Assembly: GCA_008802785.1 (NCBI GenBank)
Contig: VUYT01000061.1
Location: 1-40,190 of the forward strand
Direction: 5' to 3'
From: Symmetrospora coprosmae
Lineage: Eukaryota; Basidiomycota; Cystobasidiomycetes; Symmetrosporaceae
DNA: 40,190 nt
Below are positions 1 through 9,667 of this stretch, one piece after another. Position 1 is the stretch's first letter. The number at the start of each line of letters is the position of its first letter. The position numbers were made by a program, and so were the translations under genes. A model generated the notes under the pieces. That model saw nothing but the letters and a program-made list of their open reading frames with translations, was not told the origin of the DNA and searched no databases.

Positions 1-1
1 C

Positions 2-446
2 TCCCTCAAGACTTGGAAGAAGATCAAGCCCGTCGCCGGCAAAGGTGAGCGGCGTGTACCTGAGCTGGTTCCGGCGCGAGGAGGACTGCGCAAAGGCTGA
101 CCAAGCTGCAATGATGTCACCAGGTAAACTGGTCGAAGCTTTTCACAACGACCCCATCCTCTCCGCACTGCTACCCACCACCATCTCCAGCGCGACGATC
201 CTGCACTGGGTGGAGGCTCGTCAGCCCGGCCAGCGCGCACCTGCCCCTGCTCCCGCACCCGCTCTCGCACCCGCACCCGCAGCTGCTCCCACTACCTATC
301 AGACTGCCGGTGGCTTGTCAGCCGTTGGTCCCGCCTCCATGGTCGGTGGCAGCGCTTCCGCCGATGCCCCTCCGGCGCTCTATCCACATCAGATGCCGGT
401 CCCTCGAAGGCCTTTCAGTACCGCTTCTATGCCAGGGGTGTTGTAG
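2..446 (+). CDS. 3' end of an unidentified gene, cut by the window edge
   Basis: I do not recognise this protein. The best model joins 2-44 to 124-446, removing a 79-nt intron (donor GTGAGC at 45, CTGAC branch near 97-101, acceptor CAG ending at 123), phase 1. The first exon reads SLKTWKKIKPVAGKG, a basic segment. The second continues with a short hydrophobic stretch (DPILSALLPTTISSATIL), then an Ala-Pro repeat run and a Ser/Ala/Pro-rich tail ending at the TAG at 444-446. The tail looks disordered. The 5' part lies outside the window, so length and function cannot be judged. Reading straight through the intron is also open in another frame, so the splice is an inference from branch, acceptor and phase. 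Confidence 0.45.
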   Translation, partial: PSRLGRRSSPSPAKVSGVYLSWFRREEDCAKADQAAMMSPGKLVEAFHNDPILSALLPTTISSATILHWVEARQPGQRAPAPAPAPALAPAPAAAPTTYQTAGGLSAVGPASMVGGSASADAPPALYPHQMPVPRRPFSTASMPGVL

Positions 447-546
447 AAAGTTGTTGACGCTCGCTGACCGACTAGCTCGTCTTCCCGTTGTCCTTACTGC
501 TCGAATTTCAAAGACTTGGTGCTTCTACTTGAAGGGGGGGTCATGA

Positions 547-682
547 GATGCCATCACCGAGAAGTCCGCGCGCGGACTTTCTGGTGGCACAGGCGTTGAC
601 GGCGTATACAAGGGAGACATAAGACTCCATCACTTAAATGTCCGCGCGCGGACTTTTTGGTGGCTCAGGCGCTGACGGCGTG
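547..682. repeat. Imperfect tandem repeat, two 60-bp copies with a CG-rich palindrome
   Basis: Copy 1 (547-606) and copy 2 (623-682) lie 76 bp apart and share CCATCAC, a GTCCGCGCGCGGAC core, CTGGTGGC or TTGGTGGC, CAGGCG and TGACGGCGT. In copy 1 the core extends to an 18-bp perfect palindrome at 562-579 (AAGTCCGCGCGCGGACTT); in copy 2 the palindrome is 14 bp (640-653). It lies just downstream of the partial gene ending at 446. Possible roles are a dimeric regulator site or a 3'-end hairpin; neither is demonstrated. Confidence 0.75.
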
Positions 683-923
683 AGAGCGCTCAGCGATACA
701 GTTGTGGCTGACGCATTTCCTCAAAGCATGGCAGAACGCAAAGCTCCACAACCTTCATTGCGTTGCTTCATTGTCCCTATACCGTATCTCTATGTGCAAT
801 GTCTCCCTTATGCGGTAACCTAGGAGGCCTCACCCATACACATTGCAGCCAGTCGTACTTCTGAATTGCATATACATACAGTCATTACGCAGACCGAGTC
901 ACTTTGCGACACTGCTTCCACTC

Positions 924-1560
924 CTATGGGTTCTGGACTTCCCAAAAGGCGAGCACTTGCTCGGACCACTCCTTGCGGGCGACATTCTCTAGCGTGCGGG
1001 CTTGCTTCCACTCCTCTGAAGCCTCACTCAAATCGAACTCCATCTTCTGCTCCCAGAGGTGGAAGCTGTAGATGAAGCGCCTTGATAAAGCATTCGCATT
1101 TGCTGCGAAGCGGTCTGGGGCTCATCAGCGCGCAAGTCGAGGATCGGGTGGATTGGACGCGAGGCAACGCGACGTGCAGGTCCTCGTCCGACCTCGACTC
1201 GGGCTTGTGAATTGTGGAGGATCCGCAACGTGGCCGCCCTGCCTCGGCCCGAATTTGCCTCTCGGAGCGAAAAAGTGCCCGAGCGGGTCCAGGTCGAAAA
1301 AGTCGCAGGCGAGGCGCGGTGCGGTGCCTGTTGTTTTCTCCAGCTCCAGGCTAAACTTGACGCTTGGATCCGAGCGATGGCAGAGCGATCTCGGAGTCCC
1401 GGGTCATCCGGGTCAATCATCAGCCTTTCGCGGGTGGTCCTGAAGATGAGGAGACAGAGCCTCTCCGGGTGCAGCTCGCTTTGACCGGAGCGTCCGGATG
1501 CACCATCGTCAAGGCGAGGCGCGCAGTCGGGGATCCAAGCAATGCACAGACACGGTGCCC
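924..1560 (-). pseudogene. Decayed or mis-framed host gene trace, minus strand
   Basis: Three consecutive minus-strand stretches read like protein but sit in different frames with no convincing splice sites between them. The first (about 1560-1370) includes ELHPERLCLLIFRTTRERL and MIDPDDPGLRDRSAIARI. The second (about 1390-1125) includes SLELEKTTGTAPRLACDFF and DLDPLGHFFAPRGKFG. The third (about 1112-924) includes RRFIYSFHLWEQKMEF and ARKEWSEQVLAFWEVQNP, then a stop at 924-926. The composition of each piece (acidic, aromatic, balanced) is unlike random GC-rich shadow frames. The simplest reading is a degraded gene; an intact gene with unusual introns is possible. No family was recognised. Confidence 0.33.
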
Positions 1561-2746
1561 AAAGCTGCGAGCCAGGCCATCGCCCCCTCAGGTGCAGTTG
1601 CTCAAGTCAGCGAAAGGTGACCGTGCCCGAGAAACATGGGAAAGGCTAGCAGCGGTTCCGTACCGATTTCGATAAGCGTATGTAGTGAGCATCTGACAGC
1701 GGCAAAGCACAGGCAATGTATGTACAAGGATGTGCGTGCGTTATGGGGCCTGGACTGCGGGTCAGCCATACGCGTGTGTGATTTGCGGTGCAACAAAGAC
1801 CTCTTTCATGGCGCTGCCCGCTGGCCTTGGAGAGCTTCCAGAGTTGCGCGTGCGGGGCCTCGATAAGAGCGGATCAGGCATGGACTTCTCTCTGTGTGCG
1901 ACGCGCTGGAAAGACTGCCAAAGAGGTCTTTCAGATGGTGCCCGATGACTTGTCCCGCATCCTCCCGCAAGCGTCACGGTGTGTCGAAGAGTGACGCGAT
2001 GACTTGGGGGCAGCCACGGTCGTTTTGATAGCCGGCTCAGCGCTCAGGTCTTCTTCCGCCCGAGCCGCGAAATTCGGAAGCCCCGGGCGGGCGATGGGAG
2101 GCGATGACTGAAGCAGCTTTCTCGCGAGATGAGGGAGATCATCGGGCCAAGAGAGAGAGGCTGACGTGCTCTTCTCTGCTCCTGACCATACACATACAAC
2201 CATTGTGCACTACTACTGCTGCTACCGTACATTGTCACAGCATCGATATCAGCTATCGTCGCCGAGCCGCTTTCGCTGCTGCCGCCGCCCAAACCCCCCG
2301 ATATCCGCCATCCGCCTTTTTCACGCGTAACCCGGATCCCCCGCCGGAGCCTGCACGAGGCACCCGTCAGACCCGCAAGACCGGCCCCACCCTTGCACGG
2401 GTTCCGCACTGCTCTGCTCTGCTCTGCTCTGCAGTCCAGCTATCAGCGCTACAACCAACCAGCATGCACGCTCCTCAGCTCTATGGGCAGTCGCGTGAGT
2501 GGCGCAGACCCGTGTCACCTCCCCTCTTCGCTGTCGGCGGATCTCCCGTCGCCTCGTGCGTGCGGGGTGGCCGCCGGGCTCGCTGAGGGGAGGGAGAGAG
2601 CCCTCTTTCACTCTTCCTGCATTGGGGCTCTGCACATGGCTAACTGACTCGTCCATACATACTTTTGTGCACACATCCACTGTCACTTCTTGCATTCTCT
2701 CCTCTGCCTCACACCAACCCGTCTCATCCATTGCCGCAACGTGGTC
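1561..2746. other. Non-coding stretch upstream of the cyclin gene
   Basis: I see no supported gene here. The part nearest the cyclin start is pyrimidine-rich, as in many fungal promoters and 5' leaders, and holds a short pentanucleotide run (GCTCT repeated, about 2411-2432). Short open frames on both strands lack coding character. The cyclin promoter and 5' UTR are expected in the last several hundred bases. Confidence 0.5.
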
Positions 2747-4171
2747 ATGACAGCCCTCGCCGAGTTTTGCGAGTACGTCCTCGCCAGCCTGTTCGAGGTG
2801 ACACCTACGAGGCAGTCTGGCACTGGCACGCCCTCTTACGGTCGTGAGGGTGTGGATACACCACCATACACTCCTCCCATCGATGGTGCACCTCGCAAGG
2901 AGCCTCCTCTCCTCATCGAGTTCATCGTGAGTCATCCAGCCCTCTGCACGCGTCCGCCAGCCCGCTCGGGTCAGACGCGCCTGCGCCCCCGAGAAGGCGT
3001 CTCAACGGTTTCACGAGCTTACGACGCGCGCTTGTCCGTCCGGACAAAACTGCTATCCGTTCCAACACAGGCCTACGCACTCTACCGCACACGTCTGCCA
3101 ATCGCCATTGTGCACCAGAGCCTGCTGCTGCTATCGCGCTTGAAGCAGCGCTACCCTTCAGCTCGAGGCACATCGTCCTCGCCACACCGCCTCTTCCTCT
3201 CGTCGCTCATGCTCAGCGCAAAGATCTCGATGGACGACACATACTCGAACAAATCGTGGGCCATCGTCGGAAGCAACTACTTTGCCCTGAAGGAGGTCAA
3301 CCAGATGGAGCGGGAGCTCTTCGCCTTCCTCGGGTGGAACGTCGTCGCCACTAAAGAGGAGCTCGACACCTTTGTCGCAGCAGCCGAGCTCGCTTGGGCG
3401 GACGAGCGCATTGCCCGCGCCGCAAGTTCCGTCGCTGTTGTGTCGGCAACAGCGCCGCTGCCATCACCCTCGGTGTCGCCGACTGCGTCACCCGCCGTCC
3501 TTGTCGACTCGAGCAAGCGACGCCGCCTCGAGGAGGCAGAGGCGGCGAAGGAGTCGAGGCACCAGCAAGCAAAGAATGCAGCGCGTGCCTTACTCCGCCC
3601 GCATACGTACAGGCACACGTCGCCCGTCACCAGCGCAGAGTCGTCCGCAGCGTCATCGGCATCGGTCTCATCAGCCGCGTCACCGAGCATGTCCTTCGCC
3701 TCACCAATGTCGCTCGCGCCTTCGACATCGACATCAGTGTCGCAGGCAGCATCACCAGATCCTGCAGCAGCGGCACCATACACCAAGGCAGCAGGGCAGT
3801 CCACCCAGCATCGCTACAGCACCCGCGCACAGACCTCGCGCCAGCATGCACCGCCGCAGCATTCCACCTATTCGTCTGCATCATCGTCTACTGCATCGTC
3901 AGCCTTCCCATCTGCAACGCATTCGCCCAACTCGCCCGCATCCGCCCCGCTGTCTGCCGGGCCGCAGACGCCCGCGTCTGCCTGCATGGACTATCACCCG
4001 CACATCAACGAGTCGCCAGACTTTCCCGAGGCAGCGGGATACGTGTTGCCCTCAGCCAAGGGTCACAACAAGCGCGCTGCATCGCGGTCACGCTCCCGGC
4101 ACGTCTCCCCCGCACGCGGCAGCCTCCACGCAGCTACCGTGTCGGCACCCGCGCTCATCCCCTCGCAATGA
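2747..4171 (+). CDS. PHO85-type (Pcl) cyclin
   Basis: This is a cyclin of the Pcl/PHO80 class, which partners a PHO85-like CDK. The model joins 2747-2926 and 3071-4171 (426 aa). The 144-nt intron (GTGAGT donor, ACACAG acceptor) restores the cyclin box, giving LLIEFI followed by AYALYRTRLP, a typical first-helix sequence. The box continues through QSLLLLSRLKQRYP, HRLFLSSLMLSAKISMDDTY and NSYFALKEVNQMERELFAFLGW-like residues (seen: VGSNYFALKEVNQMERELFA), roughly residues 50-145. The remaining about 270 residues are Ser/Ala/Pro/Gln-rich and probably disordered. The intron is a multiple of three without in-frame stops, so retention would add 48 residues. The start ATG at 2747 is the first that gives a sensible N-terminus. 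Family assignment is firm; the exact Pcl subtype is not. Confidence 0.9.
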   Translation: MTALAEFCEYVLASLFEVTPTRQSGTGTPSYGREGVDTPPYTPPIDGAPRKEPPLLIEFIVSHPALCTRPPARSGQTRLRPREGVSTVSRAYDARLSVRTKLLSVPTQAYALYRTRLPIAIVHQSLLLLSRLKQRYPSARGTSSSPHRLFLSSLMLSAKISMDDTYSNKSWAIVGSNYFALKEVNQMERELFAFLGWNVVATKEELDTFVAAAELAWADERIARAASSVAVVSATAPLPSPSVSPTASPAVLVDSSKRRRLEEAEAAKESRHQQAKNAARALLRPHTYRHTSPVTSAESSAASSASVSSAASPSMSFASPMSLAPSTSTSVSQAASPDPAAAAPYTKAAGQSTQHRYSTRAQTSRQHAPPQHSTYSSASSSTASSAFPSATHSPNSPASAPLSAGPQTPASACMDYHPHINESPDFPEAAGYVLPSAKGHNKRAASRSRSRHVSPARGSLHAATVSAPALIPSQ

Positions 4172-4757
4172 GCATGCGTGACGGCCAGCAAGCCCACAGC
4201 TCTGCCAGTACCGTCCGGCATTATCACTCAATCTCATCGTCATCGCCATCTCCATCATCAGCAGTCAGCATATCGTCCTCGGTTTTTACGTTTCTCTGTT
4301 TAGACGGTCGTTGCTCTCCCATTCGCGCTGGTTCTCCAGTCCGCTAATTGTTCTGGCGCCCCATCCTCACCCTTGTGTAGCCCTCCAATTCCTTCTGCTC
4401 TCTCGGTGCTCTTGCACGCTTCCCGCTCCATTCCCCTCCTCGTTAGCACATCCTGCGCTGCTCCTCTGCGTCTGCCTCCGCCAATTTTGGCGCAGATGCA
4501 GGCTACCTTCTCTCAATCGTTGTAGCCGGCTAGCACATCAACGACGACTTCGGAGATGCAATGTCGCCGAGTCTCTTACAATCACGCGCTCGCGGTCCAT
4601 GGTTACCTCTTATCCACATGAGACGTTGCAGTGAGTGATCGAGCAATCCTTGTGACAGGCTCTGGTAAGTGCGACCCACCTTGCGAGCGGGCTCATGCAC
4701 AAAGTATCGTGCACCATCACCATTCTTGACCGATACCTTGAGCAGACCCTGCCGCCC

Positions 4758-5947
4758 TTACGTCTGCCTAGCCGGTAGAGGCGTTGCAAAGTCTCTCCAG
4801 AACAGAATGGCATCCACGTACTCCTCCTCTTCTGGGTCCTGTGGTGTGTTCCCTGCCCCGCGCGCCTGCCTCAGTCGCCCAGCTTTCGGGACAAGCCCCG
4901 CGCGTGTAAAACCGAGCGAGTCCCAGATCTTGACGCTGGCAATGTTGTTGACATACACGAGGTTAAAAACGCTGTACTTGTAGCCTAGGCTGCGAATTGC
5001 GGTGGCGTCAGACCCCGATAGTTAATCGCCGGAGAAGACGGGGAAGCACTGGCGGGGAGACTCACGCAGGACCGTAGTGCAGATAGCTTACACCGAGCAT
5101 TCGCCCGAGCTTGAGACCACGGTGCTTTGGGTCGACCTGCAATCGCGAGCACGAAGAGCCCGTCAGCGGTGAGGGCCGCTCTCCAGCAATATGCCCAGGT
5201 GAGGTGCAACCTACGATGAAACCTGCATTGCAGCAATGTGAGCTTCGACCGGGATAGTTCGGCTTCACATAGTAGCAGCCTGCTACGACGTCCTTCCACG
5301 TCTTTGTCGAGCTGCCCAGTGTCTTCTGGTAGTTCGCAAAGTAGTCTGGAGACACCTCCTGGTACTCTGTGGGCTGTCCTTGCAGCTCGCTGGGAACAAG
5401 CAAGCCCAAGAACAGGTCGTAGGCTGTATTGCGGATGTCAGGATCCACCGTGCCTTTATTGTAAACGCAACTAGGTCTCACCAAGGAAGTAGTCCTGTAG
5501 ATGGGAGGCCCCGCAACTGGATCAGCAAGCAGCCTCGTCGAGCTACTGTCAGGCGCGCAGAGGCCTAACCTGAAAGCTCTGAAGGCTCAGCTCCTCTTCT
5601 TGCGGGTACGTTCGCCCCTCGCGCACGATGCCATTGAAGAGCTGCACGAAGATGTGCCAGGAAGAGGGTGAAGCAGGACAGCCGGGGCGGAATTGGGAGG
5701 AGAGCCGGAGATGGGAGGGAAGGGGAAAGGAAGCATGAGCAATGGGAGCACGCACGAATAGAACCTTGACGAAAGGCAGCTCATCACGTACGTCTGCTAG
5801 GTGCTGAGCGAGCTCGTGCGGGATCGCTTCTCGTTTTAGCGGCACGACGGCCAAGTTCTGGCTGTCGTCTGGCAGGCGGTACAGGCGCGGCCTGAGAGGT
5901 TCCTGCGAGGCGCCTTTTGGAGCAGCAATGGTGCCGTAAGCAGACAT
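4758..5947 (-). CDS. GNAT-family N-acetyltransferase (Mpr1/Ppr1-like)
   Basis: This is an acetyl-CoA-dependent N-acetyltransferase resembling the fungal Mpr1/Ppr1 group, some of which acetylate toxic proline analogues; the substrate here is unknown. Six exons on the minus strand: 5947-5792, 5641-5570, 5494-5482, 5423-5215, 5136-5066, 4989-4758 (250 aa). Exon 3 is only 13 nt. Conserved parts are GIVREGRTYPQEE (about residues 56-68), CYYVKPNYPGRSS, then NAGFIVDPKHRGLKLGRMLG, which carries the acetyl-CoA binding loop, and the C-terminal YSVFNLVYVNNIASVKIW followed by DSLGFTRAGLVP. All junctions keep frame and rebuild the GNAT fold. The start was chosen as the first Met (MSAYGTIAAP) before conserved sequence. 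It converges with the cyclin; the gap 4172-4757 is CT-rich and holds no gene I can support. Confidence 0.87.
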
Positions 5948-6087
5948 GATATGCGATGGCAATATGTGCAGAGGTGCGAGGTCTATTGCGTGTATGTGCT
6001 GTCCAGAAGCGTAGAGAGAGAGGAGCTCCCCCCGCCTTGCGTGCTGGGTGGAGTGAGGCACGGCTTTGCACAGTACAGCACTACGCA

Positions 6088-6592
6088 TTACTTCCACAGG
6101 CTCGATACATAGTCAAAGACGAAGGGGACTGCATGTCGAGATGGCTCGCGGCGTCAGCGCTGCTGCTGCTGCTGCTGCTCACCAAATAGCGAGCAGGACG
6201 AGCTCACCGATGCGGATGACGCCGACCGTGACGATGAAGCTGTTCTGAGCAATATGGAAGTCAGGTCCACGGCGGAGGCGCCGACGAGGACCATTGCGCG
6301 TGAGAACGCGTGCATGACTGCAGCAATCCACAAAGCAGTGTGCACTCACGACGACCTGAGAAGCCTGAGACTTCTGTGGTGGCTCCTGCCCGCGGGTGGC
6401 GTCTGGTCCTTCTCCTGCACGCCGTGCAGCAGCAGCACGTCAGCCAGGAGCCGCGCAATGGGTACGGCAGGACACACGGCGGCTCACCTGCGTACATGGC
6501 TGTTTGCTGCTATCTGGTGCTGTTTTAGGATCTATACTTGACCGTATGAAAGCAAGCTCGTCGGCCAGCAGCGACAGAGCTCGTGCATCCAT
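6088..6592 (-). CDS. Possible small spliced protein with hydrophobic C-terminus
   Basis: I do not recognise this protein. A consistent four-exon model on the minus strand is 6592-6488, 6414-6350, 6317-6208, 6128-6088 (106 aa), with GTGAGC, GTGAGT and GTGAGC donors, CAG acceptors and a CTGAC branch motif in the last intron. It starts MDARALSLLADELAFIRSS, has a basic middle and ends FIVTVGVIRIVPFVFDYVS plus SLWK, which could be a membrane-inserting tail. The first and last exons look most like coding sequence; the frame of the middle two is less certain. A (GCT)n run (about 6159-6179) falls in the last intron. It is divergent from the PP5 gene, with 166 bp between starts. Confidence 0.35.
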
Positions 6593-6715
6593 CCGTCCAC
6601 TTCACGGCCCCTCGCAATAATTTCGGGGACTACTGCTCCTCTCTACCTCAGGCCTCATTCAGCTCGACAGCACATCTGCAACACGGTAGACAGCACGCTG
6701 CGCGATACACGAGCG

Positions 6716-6721
6716 TATATA
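6716..6721 (+). promoter_or_regulatory. TATA-like element upstream of PP5
   Basis: TATATA lies 38 bp before the PP5 start codon, inside the 166-bp interval between two divergent starts. The spacing is short for a TATA box relative to an ATG, so this is only a candidate. Confidence 0.25.
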
Positions 6722-6758
6722 GAGAGCTCACCGCTTCGGGGAACCTGCACGCACCAGC

Positions 6759-8941
6759 ATGTCCGAGGCAAACGGGAGCTCCCCATCCGCTTCGACGTCC
6801 GCCCTGTCACCTCCATCCTCGCCGACGAGCTCGACATCGTCTCTGCCCTCCACTTCCTCCTCCGCATCGCCCTACGACCCCAATGAGCCTTTCCAGGCAC
6901 CCCTCGGAGCGGACCTAGACCGCGAGCCCTCCATAGACGGGACGTCAATCGGCGCTGGCTCGGACTACGATCCAGCCGACGCGAGCAGCGAGAACGGGAT
7001 CCGCAAAGCGAAACTCGATGACATTGACCAGGACGAGCGCGCAGAGGCGCTGCGCATAAAGTCGGAGGCAAACAAGCTCTTCACCGCCTCGCGCTACCCG
7101 GAAGCGCTCCAGCTCTACACGCTCTCGCTCAACAAGAACCCTTTCGACCCGGCAGTCTGGTGTAACCGCGCGGCCACCCGCCTCAAGCTCGAGGAGCACG
7201 GCCTCGCCATTGCCGACGCGACGAAAGTGCTCGAGCTTGACAGCAAGTATGTCAAGGCATACTATCGCCGGGCCGTCGCCCAGCTCGCCATCATGCGCCC
7301 AAAGGCAGCCGTCGCCGACTTCAAAAAGGTCGTCGCGCTCGAGCCAAAAAATGCCACTGCAAAAGCGCAGCTTGATAGCACGCAGAAGCTCATCCGGCGG
7401 CTCGAGTTTGAGAAAGCGTGAGTTGCAAGCTGTCCGGTAGAGCAAGGCATCCATGTCGGTGGCGCGTCCGCTCACCTCTGCCTGTGTCGACCGTGCCACT
7501 GCCTCAGCATCGCTGGGCAAGACGAGGTCTCAATGGTGTCTCGCGCGCGAGACATGCTCGACGCCGGTATACCGCTCGAAGCGGGCTACGCTGGGCCAGT
7601 CATGGATGAATTCGTCAACAGGCGAGGCTCGAAGCGTGGCAAGATCACGCAGCGCTACGTAGACGAGATGCGAGAGTGGTTCCAGAGCGGAAAGACCATT
7701 GCACGGCGCCACGCGTGGGAGATCGTGCTCGGTGCATATGATGCACTTAGCCGGGAACCATCGCTGGTTGAGGTCACAGTACCGGAAGAGCAGGTCTGCG
7801 ACGTCGTCGGTGACACACATGGGCAGTACTTTGAGTAAGTCGCGCAGTTGTCGAGCACGCTCAAAATCCTGGCCAGGGCTGATCTTGGTGGCGTCGGTGA
7901 TAGCCTGCTACATCTCTTCGAGCTCACGGGCGATCCAAGCGAAACGCACACCATGGTTTTCAATGGCGATTTTGTCGACCGCGGCAGCTGGTCAACCGAA
8001 GTCGTCATCCTCCTCTTCGCCTTCAAGTGGCTATATCCGAAAACCGTCTATCTGAACAGGGGCAACCACGAAACGAGCGACATGAACAAGGTGTACGGCT
8101 TTGAAGGGGAAACCAAGAAGAAATACTCGGACTTGACGTACAAGCTGTTTGAGGAGGCTTTCACCGCATTGCCCATCGTGACGGTCGTCTCGGCGAGTCA
8201 GAAGCCACGCGAGGTTGAGCGGAGAGACACGCGCCTGCCCATCAACCCAATCCTATCGCCCGCCGGCTTGAAGCGATTCTACATTGTGCACGGCGGCCTG
8301 TACTCGAAGGACGGTGTCAAGCTCGAGGACGTCAAGAAGATTGACAGGATGCGCATCAAGCAGCCTGGGACTATGGGCTTGATGTCGGAGAGCTTGTGGG
8401 CCGACCCGCAGGACCTGCCAGGGCGTGGACCAAGCAAGCGCGTGCGTGGAGGATACTCTAACACTCAGTTGTAAGTACAACACTGATAGGCTTGCACGCC
8501 ATTCCTGCCTCACAGGGCGTTGGACTTGGCTTCGGCAGCGACATCACCAGGCGCTTCCTCGAGGACAACGGTCTCACTGGCGTCATCCGGTCACACGAAG
8601 TCAGGCAGGCAGGCTACTCTATCGAGCACGGTGGCCAATGCATAACGGTTTTCAGTGCTCCGAACTATGTAGGTCTCGCTGTCAATTGCGCCTGGCCGGA
8701 CCGGGTGTCATTGACGAGAGCATGATTACATACACAGGTCGACCAAGTTGGCAACAGCGCCGCCATTGTCCGCATAGACGACGCCGGCCACCTTACCTTC
8801 CGTACCTTCACTGCTCAGCCGCATCCGGATATCAAGCCGATGGCCTGTGAGTGCGAGCTCTCCCCGAAGCACAAGCGAGCAATGATCTGACACAGCCACG
8901 ATTCTGCAGATGCTGGCAACTACTTTGGAGGGATGATGTAG
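6759..8941 (+). CDS. PPT1: Serine/threonine protein phosphatase 5 (TPR phosphatase)
   Basis: This is PP5/Ppt1, a PPP-family phosphatase with N-terminal TPRs that bind Hsp90 and restrain the active site. Six exons: 6759-7417, 7508-7834, 7904-8441, 8516-8668, 8738-8846, 8910-8941 (605 aa). Residues 1-90 are Ser/Pro-rich and absent from the shorter human protein (499 aa). Three TPRs span about 95-215 (KSEANKLFTASRYPEALQLY; AVWCNRAATRLKLEEH; YVKAYYRRAVAQL). The catalytic domain shows GDTHGQYF, FNGDFVDRGS, NRGNHETSDMNKVYGFEGE, HGGLYSKDG, SKRGVGLGFG, IRSHEV and FSAPNY, that is, all metal-binding PPP motifs. The C-terminus reads PHPDIKPMAYAGNYFGGMM, close to the usual PP5 tail. Every junction preserves family sequence. 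I expect an active enzyme. Confidence 0.97.
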
Positions 8942-9667
8942 AGGGATCGAAGAGATACTGTTGCTGTCGAAACGCGGCGTTTGGTGCTTCTGCTGCAACT
9001 CAATCTACAGAGGTGTTACCATCAAGAAGCGGGATCCCCAACAGAGCTGCCCAAGCACGGTGCTTGTCATACAGCGACTGTAGCAGCGGAGTGCAGCACG
9101 TACAGTCTCCCAGCTGCCAAAGTATGCCCACGACCGAACGAGCTTGGTGGTCCAGAAGCCACCTCATCGGGCTCCCTCCGAGATGGTGGCAAATTATGAA
9201 GGGTTTTTTTTTTTGGCAGGTTCTCGCCCTCGACATGAATTCACTCCTTTCCCGTTCACGACAAATGCCTCCAAGCGCCTGAGAACGCTGCTCTGGCTGC
9301 TCTGCGCATGCTGCTTCCTGGATGTTGAGCGGGTTCTCCTCCGGGACTTCCGGTGACTGAAATGACAGTTGTTCCCGGCTAACTGAGAAAGCCGGAGCCC
9401 CGCCTCCTCAATCAGGCAAGCCCGCCTGGGAGCCCCGCGCGCTCGCTCGCCCCGAACAAAATGGGTCCGCATGACTGGCAAGGTCTGGACGAACCGCCAG
9501 GTACTTGAAGCTGCACACTTTCTCTCCTCTGCTTCTCTCCTCCGCTCCTCTCACTGCACTCCTCTTTTTGCAAATAAACGAGACCAGCTTTCACCAGCGC
9601 ACACTTTCGCTCTTCTACGCCACAGTAGCTGCCACACCACATACAAAACACATCAATACAGCCAATC
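8942..9667. other. Intergenic region and CFEM1 promoter
   Basis: No gene supported. It includes an 11-base T run at about 9204-9214 and a strongly CT-rich stretch at about 9515-9570 followed by CAAATAAACG, consistent with a fungal pyrimidine-rich core promoter for the CFEM gene starting at 9668. The A/C-rich leader just before that ATG is also typical of a highly expressed fungal gene. Confidence 0.5.

Noticed and set aside
2408-2432. GCTCT pentanucleotide run
   Set aside because: A short simple repeat in a pyrimidine-rich leader; common in fungal promoters.
3394-4347. Long plus-strand frames overlapping the cyclin in other phases
   Set aside because: They are shadows of the low-complexity cyclin tail (Arg/Pro/His-rich), with no domain; the cyclin frame explains the sequence.
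6159-6179. (GCT)n trinucleotide run
   Set aside because: A short microsatellite, probably inside an intron; no sign of function.
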